The notes: generated by a model not told the origin, from the sequence alone. A stretch of 32,854 nucleotides of DNA from Planctomycetota bacterium (GCA_003669615.1 QWOO01000247.1:1-32854); one strand, 5' to 3'. Counted from the stretch's first letter, positions 7,247-16,320 are shown. Made by a program: numbers and translations.

Positions 7247-8956
7247 TTAACGAGCAGCCGCGTCCCACCACCAGCGACCGCTTTGCCCCACAGGACTGGC
7301 GTCTACAGCGGCTTCAGCAACCTCTGCAGACACTCTGAATTTCTCTGAATTAGTGACGATACTGCGGAAATCGCCACGAACTCCGCCTGCCACCTGAACC
7401 ACAATTTCGCCACCTCGATAAACCCGGCTGGTCGCCGCAGTCATCAATTCGTCGGGAACTTCCACGGTTGCAGGCACATAACTTCCATCCGCAGTCAGCA
7501 CTTCCGGATGCCATCCAATCTGACGATTCAGACCCATCGTGTGAATCATGGCCGTGGCCAAACTGAGATCAAACACGTTCTGCAGGTCAGCAAAGACAAC
7601 ATCCTGGCCAGCCAATTCCGGCAAATGTTCGGTAAATAACTGGGCGAACTGAGTGTTGGCGCCATCGGCTTTGCCCGTGGATTGTCTAGTCCCGTCGACG
7701 TTCACCAGTTGATTTTCAGACTGACACTGAACTTCTCGCCCAGAGAACTCAAAGGCCTGACGATCGGGAGAAACCTGGATTGAATCGTATCCAACCGTCA
7801 TCCACCAACGCAGAGCGTCCATTGACGCTCCTCGACGCTCGGTACGGGAGAGCAAATCAAAGTAGCTTTTCATGCCCTTCGCGCCTTCGCGTTCGCCAAT
7901 GCCAATCAGCTTCATCTGATAGTCGGCTTCGACAATCACGCTGGCCACGCGAGAATCTTCGGGAACTCCCTGTACGATAACATTCTGCAAACCCAGCATG
8001 TCTTCCAGCTTCTGCGTTACCTGACCCACGTTCTTTGGCGACAGCTTTGTTCGAGCTGCGTACTCCTGAACGGACTTGACCTGCTCAGGCTTCGGATCGA
8101 TGGAACACATGAAGAAACCGGGGCCGCCGGATGAAAACGTGCGGCTGAGCGTTACCAGATCATCAAATTTTAGTGTTGGACGACCACTGGCAACACCAAC
8201 CGTGCGGCCCGTTTCATCGGTCTTCCATTCTCCAGCGGGTCCACCAATCACGATATCGCTGGTTTCCGGGAAGACGAACAGAAACTGGACTTCCGTGAGT
8301 CCTGCCATTGAGGCGACATCGTCGGAAATCGGCTGTCCGGCTGCGGCCAGACCTTTAACATGCTGTTCCAGCCGCGGCAGAGAAACCAGTCGGAGATTCG
8401 AGGCTTCTCGAACGTCCTGATTATGATTGGCCGTCTGGGCCAACTGAGCGGCCGTTACCAGACGCGAATTATCGAACGTCATTGTGATCGCACCGGCCAT
8501 CGCAGGCACACCTACGAACACTCCCTGCAGGAACGGCGTCATCGAGCCGTATTCGCCGGAGCCCAGAGGATCGGCCCAGGATTCTTCGCCAGTTTGTTCC
8601 ACGATGAGCGTCATCAGCTGCGTAAAGTCGGCTCCACCGCCCCCGCCTGCTTCCAAAGCTTCACCCAAAGACTTCGCCTTGTCAGCAGTTCCGCGGTCAC
8701 CGACCTGCAGAGCTGCTGTTTCCAAGAATTCGGCGGCGCTGGCAAAGTCACCCTGCTCCGCTTTCAGGCGAGCTTCGAGCCTTAATTTCGCCGATTCGGA
8801 GATTGCGGCAAGAGTGGGCACTCCGTCCTTTTCTCCTGCCCGAGCCATTCCTTCAGCGGAAAGCACGGCAAGCCCACAGGCTACAGTCAGGCCCTTCTGC
8901 AGAAATCGACGAAGCCGAGGACTTGAACCAGGGACAACAGAATCAAACAGTGCCAT
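7247..8956 (-). CDS. DUF1598-like secreted protein
   Basis: The protein has 569 residues. It starts with a basic stretch (RLRRFLQKG), a hydrophobic core (LTVACGLAVLSAEGMARAGE) and a likely cleavage site, so it is probably exported. The middle and C-terminal parts (KFDDLVTLSRTF, FFMCSIDPKPEQVKSVQEYA, VPEDSRVASVIVEADYQMK, RRGASMDALRWW) look like the planctomycete-typical DUF1598 family, whose function is unknown; this match is from memory of the family. I choose the second ATG (8956) because a GAGG box lies eight bases upstream; the first (8962) is only two bases from it. A strong terminator follows, so it is probably a single-gene unit. An early GGGGGAD linker near residue 103 separates a helical N-terminal part from the rest. 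Confidence 0.75.
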   Translation of the reverse strand: MALFDSVVPGSSPRLRRFLQKGLTVACGLAVLSAEGMARAGEKDGVPTLAAISESAKLRLEARLKAEQGDFASAAEFLETAALQVGDRGTADKAKSLGEALEAGGGGGADFTQLMTLIVEQTGEESWADPLGSGEYGSMTPFLQGVFVGVPAMAGAITMTFDNSRLVTAAQLAQTANHNQDVREASNLRLVSLPRLEQHVKGLAAAGQPISDDVASMAGLTEVQFLFVFPETSDIVIGGPAGEWKTDETGRTVGVASGRPTLKFDDLVTLSRTFSSGGPGFFMCSIDPKPEQVKSVQEYAARTKLSPKNVGQVTQKLEDMLGLQNVIVQGVPEDSRVASVIVEADYQMKLIGIGEREGAKGMKSYFDLLSRTERRGASMDALRWWMTVGYDSIQVSPDRQAFEFSGREVQCQSENQLVNVDGTRQSTGKADGANTQFAQLFTEHLPELAGQDVVFADLQNVFDLSLATAMIHTMGLNRQIGWHPEVLTADGSYVPATVEVPDELMTAATSRVYRGGEIVVQVAGGVRGDFRSIVTNSEKFRVSAEVAEAAVDASPVGQSGRWWWDAAAR

Positions 8957-9298
8957 CTGCATGACCTCAAAAGGAACCTAAGAAACTCGGCCAGGACATC
9001 CCCGTCAACCGCGTGGGCAGATAACATCTGCGCAACGCCCCGCTCTCGGCAAGGAAAACCTTTGTCTAGGATCGTCGCGACGGCAGCCAGCGTCAAGAAG
9101 ATTCCTCTAATTCCCCGACGCACCAGTTCTGCCGTGTACAATGTGCGAGCCGGACGAATCGACTGTAGGGAATTCATGGGATATTCCGGCTGATTTCTAC
9201 CTGAAAACGCCCTTGTTCGGGTGGAACACCGGTGTCCATTTTCCGATTCGCCTGATGTTCCGGCATGTCTCCGACATCTCTCCGAGGACCGCTGTCCA
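8957..9298. other. 342-bp divergent intergenic region
   Basis: It lies between the minus-strand DUF1598-like gene and plus-strand mutM and should hold both promoters. A TACAAT hexamer at about 9137-9142 could be a -10 box for mutM, but no good -35 partner is visible. I see no gene or RNA structure here. Confidence 0.4.
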
Positions 9299-10135
9299 AT
9301 GCCAGAATTGCCTGAAGTCGAGACGATGGCGCGAGGTATCGCACGGGATTGCACCAACCGAATTGTCGATCGACTGGAGTTCGTCCAAATTGAACGGCGG
9401 CCTATGTTCGTTGCTCCGGATCGCGACACGGTGGCTTGTCGCGTTCAGGGCCGACGGATCTCGTCTGTCCGACGCCTGGCCAAACGCATCGTCCTGGAAC
9501 TGGATTCTCAGGATTCGCTTGTCGTAGAGCCTCGCATGACCGGGCTGCTGGTCGTCACCGAACCTCCTACTGCTGAACATCGCCGAATCGTATGGCACTT
9601 TCAGCGAGAACAGGGGTTGTCTGATTCGCTCGAATTCTGGGATCGGCGCGGCCTGGGAACCTTGTCGCTGCTAACTCCCGAGCAAATGCAGGAACTCCGA
9701 TACCGTCTCGGTCCAGACGCTTTGGAAATTACCGCTGACGAGTGGCTGGCACGGCTGAAGAAGACCGAACGCCAAATCAAAGTCGCCCTGCTGGATCAGC
9801 AACTCGTGGCCGGAATCGGTAACCTGTACGCGAGCGAAATTCTGCATCGTTCGGGAATTTCGCCGCTCCGCGTTGCCACTCGACTGACGAAGAATCAGAT
9901 CAACCGACTTGCCGAAGCGACGTCACAGATACTCTCTGACGCAATTCATTACGAAGGTTCTACGCTGAACGACGGAACCTATCGCAATGCACTGAACAAA
10001 GATGGCAGCTATCAAAACCACCACCGAGTCTATCAACGTGCTGATCTGCTATGTCTGACCTGCAGGACGGACCACATTCGCCGGATCGTGCAGGCGCAGC
10101 GAGCCACGTTCTTTTGTCCAAAATGTCAGAAATAG
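9299..10135 (+). CDS. mutM: Formamidopyrimidine-DNA glycosylase (Fpg/MutM)
   Basis: The protein has 278 residues, the normal size. It removes 8-oxoguanine and ring-opened purines and cleaves the abasic site. The start MPELPEVETMARG supplies the catalytic Pro2 and Glu3. RRLAKRIVLEL carries the conserved lysine of the beta-hairpin near residue 57, and DQQLVAGIGNLYASEIL is the helix-two-turn-helix DNA-binding core. The C-terminal zinc finger is complete: cysteines 252, 255, 273 and 276. The ATG at 9299 is certain because Pro2 must follow the initiator Met; a GAGGA box lies upstream. It stands alone, convergent with the next gene. Confidence 0.97.
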   Translation: MPELPEVETMARGIARDCTNRIVDRLEFVQIERRPMFVAPDRDTVACRVQGRRISSVRRLAKRIVLELDSQDSLVVEPRMTGLLVVTEPPTAEHRRIVWHFQREQGLSDSLEFWDRRGLGTLSLLTPEQMQELRYRLGPDALEITADEWLARLKKTERQIKVALLDQQLVAGIGNLYASEILHRSGISPLRVATRLTKNQINRLAEATSQILSDAIHYEGSTLNDGTYRNALNKDGSYQNHHRVYQRADLLCLTCRTDHIRRIVQAQRATFFCPKCQK

Positions 10136-10184
10136 AGATGGCGAGTAAGGGCGCCGGCGCGGCGTTTCCGTCTCTGAAGGAAGA

Positions 10185-10628
10185 CTACCAGACGTCTTCT
10201 ATGTTGCCACTGGAAGCGTGAACCAGGCGACCGGGGCCTGCCCAGTCCGGCGGATTCTGAAGAATTCTTAGCCAGACATTGAATCCGCGAGCTGTTCCTT
10301 CGAAGGAAAGGTGATTGCCCAGATCGTCGTCATGAGAAAGCTTTTCGGCCTGCCAGTAAACCGCCGGTGCGGAATCAAATGCCGCACAGACTGATACGAT
10401 ATCAATCTGCAGCCCTGACGGAACCTGCTTGCCATCTGCTGGTCCACCGCACACCTCGGTGCGGGACACAAACAGCGACACTTCCCACACACTGTCCTCA
10501 GGCTCGAAAAAGAAATGACATCCAATCGGCGCAGTCACCTGCCTGTCAACAACGCTGCGAACGGTATCGTTGACAAACCGCCGCAACCAGGCCGGCGGAC
10601 TAAGATCTTTAGGGGAAGGAGAAGACAT
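10185..10628 (-). CDS. Conserved-looking protein of unknown function
   Basis: The protein has 147 residues, with no signal peptide and no membrane segment. It has the composition of a small soluble beta-rich domain (HFFFEPEDSVWEVSLFVSRTEV; LQIDIVSVCAAFDS; NHLSFEGTARGFNVWLRIL) and ends in an acidic tail. I do not recognise a family or catalytic motif. It is convergent with mutM (49 bp apart) and divergent from the next secreted protein. The coding call rests on the clean, protein-like frame and on its exclusive occupation of the interval. Confidence 0.65.
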   Translation of the reverse strand: MSSPSPKDLSPPAWLRRFVNDTVRSVVDRQVTAPIGCHFFFEPEDSVWEVSLFVSRTEVCGGPADGKQVPSGLQIDIVSVCAAFDSAPAVYWQAEKLSHDDDLGNHLSFEGTARGFNVWLRILQNPPDWAGPGRLVHASSGNIEDVW

Positions 10629-10876
10629 TGATTGTAAAATCTCTCGTTTGATCGATCATCCGCGGCGAGACTCGGGAAGTCATTGAAAAACGTCAAAGAC
10701 AGTTTCGTCTTTTCAAGCGTAACGCAAAGCTCGCGCCATTTGGCAGGAATACAACGCGAGCGATTTAGATGTTGAATTTCATCACTTGCTGCTGGCGACT
10801 GTTCATTACAGTTCACAAACTGACTTCGCATTCTGTTCAATCTGCTTATCACTTTAATCACGGGCAGGGACATCTG

Positions 10877-12154
10877 ATGATCAAGCACCTCACCGCATTT
10901 CAGACTGTCGTCTGGCTGTTGCTGCTTCTGACCGTTCTGACTCACAAAGGTCAGTGCCAGGATACGGATTCGACAGCGCGCTCCTTTCGCGACCACGTTA
11001 CTGACCGAATCACTCTGAATGACGGCACCGTGTTGTGGGGAATGGCGGTTAGCAAAAAGCCAGTACGTTTGTTCGTGTCGGTCGCCTGGCTGAAGGAAAG
11101 CCATCCCGCATTCCTGAACGAAGTCGTTCTTCCGGAATTTCGCAAACTGGATCAGCCGAGTAATTCATCGCTGGCGGCTTCGCTTCAGACTGAGATCGAC
11201 TCGCTGGATGATGAGCCCGCTTCTCTGCAGCGCGCTGGGCTGCTGAAAGAAATTCTGCAACGCCTGACACCAACGGAACTCAGCCTGCCAGAGTTTGTGA
11301 TTCTTGAATTGCCAAAAAACCGACTTCGAAGCACAGACCTCCAGGCGGATGCTCGAAGAGAACTGTGCCGGCTGGCCATTTTGAATGGCATAGACAATAT
11401 TGAAACGACTCACTGGAAATCTGTGTCCGAGCAGCTTCAAGAAATCCCTCCGGCCGCGAGAAAAACAACTCCGCCCGGACAGCCTGCGAACTCTGACGAT
11501 CCGCATCAGCAAATTCTTGCCGCCGTGGACGTCAGACTCAACAACGTCACACGACTTGTGCAGAATGGCGACAGCATCTTTGATGAATCCGCACCTTTGG
11601 ACCTTGCAGGAGTTATCCAGACGGCACTGGGAAGCAACATTCAAACACTGCTGAATGAACTCCTTAACGAGACCTCTCCTAAAGCCGCGGCGCCAACGAA
11701 CGACAAACTGCCTGATGCCGCACGACGAAGCGCCGAAACAGCGAATCACTCCACAATCGTCCTCGCCAGTTTTCAGCCGGACCTCGAAGCCGGTTCTGCC
11801 ACTGTGACTCGGCAGCTCTTTCGAAAACACTCTGACGGGCAATGGAAATTGCTTTGGGCCACAACCGGCACGTCAACGTCCGGCGACCTTAAACCCAGTC
11901 AGATCGCATCACTGGAAAATGATCCGCAGGTGAAGGAGATCTCACGTCTCGCTGAAGGCCTGGGACTCGGCGGCCAGCAGTTGTCGACCGCACTGCAGTT
12001 CGGAGCCATTGTCCAGAACGCCATGCGAGTCGCCGATCGAAATTTCGAAGAACGAATTCAGACGACCATCACAACAAAGGCTCTGACAAACACTCAGGAG
12101 ACTCCCGTGCTGATCATTCCCGACACTGGCGCTGTGCCATCCGCCACCGAGTAA
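10877..12154 (+). CDS. Secreted protein of unknown function
   Basis: The protein has 425 residues. The ATG at 10877 is preceded by AGGGA at a good distance and followed by a classical signal peptide (MIKHLTAFQTVVWLLLLLTV, ending near GQCQ). The ORF is open 36 codons further upstream, but those lack any start signal. The mature part begins with RITLNDGTVLWGMAVSKKPVRLFV, which could be a small beta domain, followed by helical, charged sequence (LREIL-, QLQEIPPAARK-type) with no recognisable catalytic motif. Near residues 295-335 it has a second beta-rich stretch (TIVLASFQPDLEAG; QWKLLWATTGT). Function unknown. Confidence 0.65.
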   Translation: MIKHLTAFQTVVWLLLLLTVLTHKGQCQDTDSTARSFRDHVTDRITLNDGTVLWGMAVSKKPVRLFVSVAWLKESHPAFLNEVVLPEFRKLDQPSNSSLAASLQTEIDSLDDEPASLQRAGLLKEILQRLTPTELSLPEFVILELPKNRLRSTDLQADARRELCRLAILNGIDNIETTHWKSVSEQLQEIPPAARKTTPPGQPANSDDPHQQILAAVDVRLNNVTRLVQNGDSIFDESAPLDLAGVIQTALGSNIQTLLNELLNETSPKAAAPTNDKLPDAARRSAETANHSTIVLASFQPDLEAGSATVTRQLFRKHSDGQWKLLWATTGTSTSGDLKPSQIASLENDPQVKEISRLAEGLGLGGQQLSTALQFGAIVQNAMRVADRNFEERIQTTITTKALTNTQETPVLIIPDTGAVPSATE

Positions 12155-12187
12155 AGCGGAAATCCCGTCAAAGCGGACCCGCAAATG

Positions 12188-12221
12188 CGTCAGCCAAAAA
12201 TCTTCGTCAGCCAAAAATCGC
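12188..12221. repeat. 17-bp tandem duplication at the end of folK
   Basis: CGTCAGCCAAAAATC occurs at 12188-12202 and again at 12205-12219, with a period of 17 bp. The second copy contains the folK stop codon (12207-12209); the first lies just beyond it. Confidence 0.7.
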
Positions 12222-12959
12222 CGATCGCAGCAACGGCAGTTGTGATAATGCCTCATCCTGTGTGTCTGCATAGACGCGAATGGATCGATTTTTACTGTTT
12301 CGTGGCTGCTGAGACCGGCGAAAGTCGTGTGGCGTCTTTTCGAAAACAACCGTCGCGAAAAGTCGATCCGTCTCCTTTCGAGGTTCGTTGTTCAGACACC
12401 ATTGCACGGACTCTTCCTGTCGCGTCAGAACATTGAGAATCTCCGGCAGCCGGAAGATATCGCGATCCGAATTGTCGCACTTCAATTCCATTCGCAAGGG
12501 CCGCCGATGCAGGCTTGTCCAGAGTTCCCGCACTGTTTGCTGAAGAATCGGATGAAGCATGTCCCCGGCAATTTCGGTGGCAGGATCTAAAACGAATCGG
12601 CGATACCACATGGCTGGATGGGGCACCACCAGATGCGGTTTCTCGATGACTTCGTCACCAAACAGACAGAGATCCAGATCCAGCGTGCGAGGACCCCAGT
12701 GAATCGTGCGAGTTCGGCCTGCTTTAGCCTCAATCTCATGGAGCAGCTGAAGTAACTGGTCCGCACTTTGGTCGTATTCCAGAGTTGCAGCGGCATTCCA
12801 GAACGTGTCGCCGGCATGGTGGCCCACCGGACGGGTGAGGATGGCCGTGCTGCGGCCAGTCACGTGGATTCCTGCTGCTTCAAGCTCACTCATCGCCAAA
12901 TCATAAATCGCCTGAGAAACCCCGACGTTTCCTCCTAAAGCGATCAAACAACGCGTCAT
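12207..12959 (-). CDS. folK: 6-hydroxymethyl-dihydropterin pyrophosphokinase (FolK) with a C-terminal extension
   Basis: The first 160 residues are FolK: LIALGGNVG at the start, RPVGHHAGDTFWNAAATLEY, then the magnesium- and pterin-binding GPRTLDLDLCLFGDEVI and VPHPAMWYRRFVLDP. The enzyme transfers pyrophosphate from ATP to the pterin in folate synthesis. The family is normally about 160-170 residues. Here about 90 more follow, rich in charged residues (LRMELKCDNSDRDIFRLPEI; EPRKETDRLFATVVFEKTP), which I do not recognise; folP is not fused to it. It begins 30 bp after the stop of the Flp pilin gene on the same strand and may be co-transcribed with it. Confidence 0.93.
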   Translation of the reverse strand: MTRCLIALGGNVGVSQAIYDLAMSELEAAGIHVTGRSTAILTRPVGHHAGDTFWNAAATLEYDQSADQLLQLLHEIEAKAGRTRTIHWGPRTLDLDLCLFGDEVIEKPHLVVPHPAMWYRRFVLDPATEIAGDMLHPILQQTVRELWTSLHRRPLRMELKCDNSDRDIFRLPEILNVLTRQEESVQWCLNNEPRKETDRLFATVVFEKTPHDFRRSQQPRNSKNRSIRVYADTQDEALSQLPLLRSAIFG

Positions 12960-12989
12960 TGAACGACACTTTCCGAATCGAATTCTGCG

Positions 12990-13166
12990 TCAGTACGATT
13001 CGACTTTTGTCTTGATGTTGCCCCACCAATTACTCACGCCACCGCCCGCGGATGTTACGCCGATGATGATGGCGATCAAAATCATCGCCAAAAGGACCGC
13101 ATATTCGACCGCCGTGGTACCGTCCTCCGCAGTCAGGAAGCGACGTATTTTTTTGAGGGCTTGCAT
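12990..13166 (-). CDS. Flp/Fap-type pilin subunit (short)
   Basis: A 58-residue protein beginning MQALKKIRRFLTAEDG. It has the type IVb Flp prepilin pattern: a basic leader, then cleavage after Gly16, with Glu21-Tyr22 at positions +5/+6 (G|TTAVEY), and a single hydrophobic helix (AVLLAMILIAIIIGVTSAGGG) ending in a short polar tail (NWWGNIKTKVESY). Such subunits are processed by a TadV-type peptidase and form Tad pili used in attachment. No tad secretion gene is nearby, so it depends on machinery elsewhere. A GGAAA box lies about eight bases upstream of the ATG. The gene is divergent from pyrF and 30 bp ahead of folK. Confidence 0.88.
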   Translation of the reverse strand: MQALKKIRRFLTAEDGTTAVEYAVLLAMILIAIIIGVTSAGGGVSNWWGNIKTKVESY

Positions 13167-13422
13167 CCCGGATTTCCGTACAAAGCTAACGGAGCGAACT
13201 TTCGAACCCTATGTCACGCAACCGGAGCGCGGCCGCATCTCTTCATTTGTCGCGTTCATTTCTGGAAACTGGGTTTCTCCGTCCGACAGCATCGACAAAG
13301 ACGAACAATTCATCACGATATGTGCAATCCGGGATCATTTCAGACTACAGAATCTACCTCGGTCGGTCTTCGGATGTCTGGTGAAATGCCCGACTGAGCA
13401 GAAACATACGACAGAGTCTCCC

Positions 13423-14364
13423 ATGCTTGGTTTTACCCAACGTCTTCATGACCGCATCTTCCAATGCAAGACTCCAGCGCTCGTAGGAATTGACCCACGA
13501 TGGGACTGGCTGCCAGCGTCGATTCGCGAAAATGCGGGCTCCCGATCCCGCAATACCTTTGAGGCATCAGCATACGCATTTGAGGCTTTCTCCAAGCAAA
13601 TCATCGATATCGTGGCACCACTTGTTCCTGCCGTGAAACCACAGGTCGCGTTCTTCGAACAACTGGGTGTGCCCGGTTTTCAGGCGTTGCACGAGGTGAT
13701 GAAGTATGCACGCCAGGCCGGCCTGATTGTCATCGCGGACGCAAAACGCGGCGACATTGGATCGACCGCGGAAGCCTATGCGGATGCCTGGCTGGCGGGC
13801 GAGGATCCGGCAGCAGCAGCATGGCCGGCCGATGCACTGACCATCAATCCTTATCTGGGTACCGACTCACTGGAGCCCTTCGTCCAGCTGGCCGCGAAAC
13901 GGAATGCCGGATTGTACGTGCTTGTGCGAACGAGCAATCCTGGCGCGGCTCAGTTTCAGGACCGCATTTCCGACGGGCAGGCGCTTTATTCCAGCGTTGC
14001 TGCCACGGTGCAAAAGCTCAGCGAAGCGACTCGTCCTTCCGGGGAAGCTTTCGGATGCGTGGGCGCCGTGGTGGGCGCCACATGGCCGACTCAGCTTGTG
14101 GAGCTGGGTAAGCAAATGCCAGCCGTACCGTTCCTGATTCCAGGCTACGGCGCTCAGGGAGGTACTTCGTCCGACACGGCCGGTGCCTTCACTCTTGAAG
14201 GACTCGGCGCTGTCGTCAACAGCTCACGCGGTATTAACTTTGCGTGGCAGCGAAAAACTTACGCAGAGCAATTTGGTGAAGCCCGCTGGCAGGATGCTGT
14301 CGAAGCCGCCACTCGCGACATGATCGCTGACCTTGCGCAACACACGCCAGCAGCGAATCTCTAA
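13423..14364 (+). CDS. pyrF: Orotidine 5'-phosphate decarboxylase, type 2
   Basis: The last step of UMP synthesis. The protein has 313 residues, the larger class found in mycobacteria and myxobacteria, compared with about 230-245 for the E. coli type. LVGIDPRWDWLP near residue 20 binds substrate, VIADAKRGDIGS near residue 104 holds the catalytic lysine (108) and its aspartates, and PFLIPGYGAQGG near residue 236 is the phosphate-binding loop. The frame is open for 137 codons upstream, but those are antisense to the Flp pilin gene and lack homology. The ATG at 13423 gives the expected N-terminus. It is divergent from the pilin gene and stands alone. Confidence 0.95.
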   Translation: MLGFTQRLHDRIFQCKTPALVGIDPRWDWLPASIRENAGSRSRNTFEASAYAFEAFSKQIIDIVAPLVPAVKPQVAFFEQLGVPGFQALHEVMKYARQAGLIVIADAKRGDIGSTAEAYADAWLAGEDPAAAAWPADALTINPYLGTDSLEPFVQLAAKRNAGLYVLVRTSNPGAAQFQDRISDGQALYSSVAATVQKLSEATRPSGEAFGCVGAVVGATWPTQLVELGKQMPAVPFLIPGYGAQGGTSSDTAGAFTLEGLGAVVNSSRGINFAWQRKTYAEQFGEARWQDAVEAATRDMIADLAQHTPAANL

Positions 14365-14419
14365 CAGAGCTTCGCAGAGTTGCGAGCAAAACAGCTTACA
14401 GCACCATGGGAAGAAACCA

Positions 14420-16141
14420 CTAGCCTCGAGTGGAATCCACTTCTCCGGAAAACATAGGTTTCAGCGCGCGTATCTCGTCCGTGGAGACGGGTTCAGGGCG
14501 AAGCGACAAACGCAGTCCGTCAACTTCAATCTCCTGAATTCGGTACATCTTCTGAGTCTGCCGAGTCCTGCCGGGCAGGCTGCCTCCAAATAAGGGCAGT
14601 CGACTGGAACCTCGCTGATCATTCACCGCGACTTCGTCTTCATTATCCTGAGCCAGCACGATGCGAATCGCAGGCGTCGACGGATACTGCAGAGTCATTC
14701 GCAGTGTGGTTCCCACTTCGCCGTCGCTTCGAGACTCCAGCGCCGGAGTGAAGCTGACTTCCAGACCTTCATCAATGGCTCGATGTCCGGCATATTGAAA
14801 CGTGTGTGTGCCGTCCGTAATGGAAGCCTCGGCATCGCTGAGCTTCCAGCTGCGGGCAGCTGCCACCGAAATCGCATTCATCCGACCGGACGTTCGCGGA
14901 ACAGCGGTCAATGTGGATGCCAAATAGGTTTCCGCTCCACGAGGCAGATCGTCCGGCCCCAGCAATCGCGCGCACAGCAACAGTCCAGGGATGGGTATGC
15001 GCTTTACTATCGCTTCATCTTCCAGAAGTCGCTTCAGATGAGGCTTGTCGGCCGAATGAAAATACAGAGAAACCAGCGCGACGGAACTTTGCTCCGTTTC
15101 CAGCCCATCGTCCATATTGCAAAGAATCAAATCTTCAGCGTCGCGATACTCAGCATGACGTCCCAGTACCCACGCGCAGACAAGATTGGCCTCCCAATTG
15201 CGAGTCGAATAGTTGAACGCGCGAGCCGCCGTGCGAGCTGCCTCGGGATCTTTCAGGCTTTCCTGGATCAAGGCCATGTTGGCCATGCTGCTCGCCAACA
15301 TATCGTCCTGACGAAAATGGCCCTGACCAATTTCCGAAAGGCGTTGAAAGGTTTTGACCGCCTCGTCCGAGTTGCCCAGTTGCTGGTGAGTTCTGGCGAC
15401 GTAGTACCAATACGGTGGATAACACTCCATGAATCGCTCGAGACGCGCCAGCATTCGCAGACGACGTTCAGGATCCTGCTCTTCAAGTGTCTGAGTCAGT
15501 TGATCCAGATCCTGATCGCGCAACAGCCAGCGGTCGGGAATTTCGTTCTTACGGCTCAGCTTCCAGAAGCTGTCCAGAAACGTGGAAGACCGCGTCATCA
15601 GAGTTGTGAACTGTGTCTTTTCCACCTGCCATAGATCAGAGTCGCGTTTGATTTGTGTGGATCGATGATCCCACCAGCTGTTGGCCCCCGATTGAATCAT
15701 GGATCCGACCTGACCGGTCGCGGCCTGAGCGCCGATGACAAAGAAGTCTGTGCCCATCTTTCGCTGCGCACCGCGCGTGTACTGTTCGCCGATGACAACA
15801 CGCTCTCGATCGCTGATTTCCACCTGACCGATTTCGTCAAGGATCGAGCGGTACAAGGTGATTACTTCCGGATCGTCAATCTGATTCAGGTCCAGATTGT
15901 TCAGGATCCTCTGCTGCTCTTCCAACAAGATTTTCTTCGACGGAGCGCGGCGAATTCGATGGAGCGCAGCACGACAGTAATTCAGCGTCACCGCTGTGTT
16001 ACGACGACTGGCTTCTGTAGCAGGAGTGACGTCCGGTGAATTCAATTCCTGTGAGCTGACAGAGGAAACCATCAGACACGCCAGGAAAAGACTCCACATC
16101 ATCACAAAACGGAATGGAAAATGTCTCATGGTTTCAGTCAC
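14420..16141 (-). CDS. Secreted TPR-repeat protein of unknown function
   Basis: The protein has 573 residues. It has a signal peptide (RFVMMWSLFLACLMVSSVSS) followed by a helical protein with several TPR-like pairs between about residues 230 and 360 (PPYWYYVARTHQQLGNSDEA; SSMANMALIQESLKDPEAA; NLVCAWVLGRHAEYRDAEDL). The final 150 residues look like a beta domain (GLEVSFTPALESRSDGEVGT; MYRIQEIEVDGLRLSLRPEP). It is probably a periplasmic or envelope scaffold. Start choice is open: a GTG at 16141 overlaps the stop of a possible small upstream ORF by four bases (GTGA), and an ATG at 16129 also leaves the signal peptide intact; neither has a good ribosome-binding box. Confidence 0.75.
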   Translation of the reverse strand: MTETMRHFPFRFVMMWSLFLACLMVSSVSSQELNSPDVTPATEASRRNTAVTLNYCRAALHRIRRAPSKKILLEEQQRILNNLDLNQIDDPEVITLYRSILDEIGQVEISDRERVVIGEQYTRGAQRKMGTDFFVIGAQAATGQVGSMIQSGANSWWDHRSTQIKRDSDLWQVEKTQFTTLMTRSSTFLDSFWKLSRKNEIPDRWLLRDQDLDQLTQTLEEQDPERRLRMLARLERFMECYPPYWYYVARTHQQLGNSDEAVKTFQRLSEIGQGHFRQDDMLASSMANMALIQESLKDPEAARTAARAFNYSTRNWEANLVCAWVLGRHAEYRDAEDLILCNMDDGLETEQSSVALVSLYFHSADKPHLKRLLEDEAIVKRIPIPGLLLCARLLGPDDLPRGAETYLASTLTAVPRTSGRMNAISVAAARSWKLSDAEASITDGTHTFQYAGHRAIDEGLEVSFTPALESRSDGEVGTTLRMTLQYPSTPAIRIVLAQDNEDEVAVNDQRGSSRLPLFGGSLPGRTRQTQKMYRIQEIEVDGLRLSLRPEPVSTDEIRALKPMFSGEVDSTRG

Positions 16142-16320
16142 TGATCAGCAGACGCCCTTTCCCAACTGAGCTTCCGACGGTCTTCGTCGACTGGCCAAAA
16201 CATCTGACCAGGATCATGCTCATTTTCGGGTTGGATCATCCCAAACCAACTGACGTCAGCTCTTCCATGAACCGCGCAGCGATACTCGCTATATGATTTC
16301 GTTCCACGGCCGGAAGACAA
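16138..16320 (-). CDS. Possible small ORF upstream of and overlapping the TPR gene
   Basis: A 60-residue frame with a TTG start and no clear ribosome-binding site. The composition is protein-like, rich in acidic and aromatic residues (HGRADVSWFGMIQPENEHD; WPVDEDRRKLSWERASADQ). Its TGA overlaps the GTG of the TPR gene by four bases, the arrangement of translationally coupled genes. No family recognised. It could equally be a chance frame. Confidence 0.3.
   Translation of the reverse strand: MSSGRGTKSYSEYRCAVHGRADVSWFGMIQPENEHDPGQMFWPVDEDRRKLSWERASADQ

Noticed and set aside
8887-9429. 180-codon minus-strand frame across the mutM start
   Set aside because: It overlaps the ends of two well-supported genes and has no recognisable motif or start site.
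13012-13422. N-terminal extension of pyrF by 137 codons
   Set aside because: The extension runs antisense through the Flp pilin gene and its leader; the PyrF family begins at the ATG at 13423.
14415-14437. CCACT/AGTGG inverted repeat between pyrF and the TPR gene as a terminator
   Set aside because: The stem is only five bp, lacks a T-tract and overlaps the TPR stop codon.
14783-15634. Long plus-strand frame of 283 codons
   Set aside because: It is antisense to the secreted TPR gene, which has a signal peptide and repeat structure; the opposite frame has neither.
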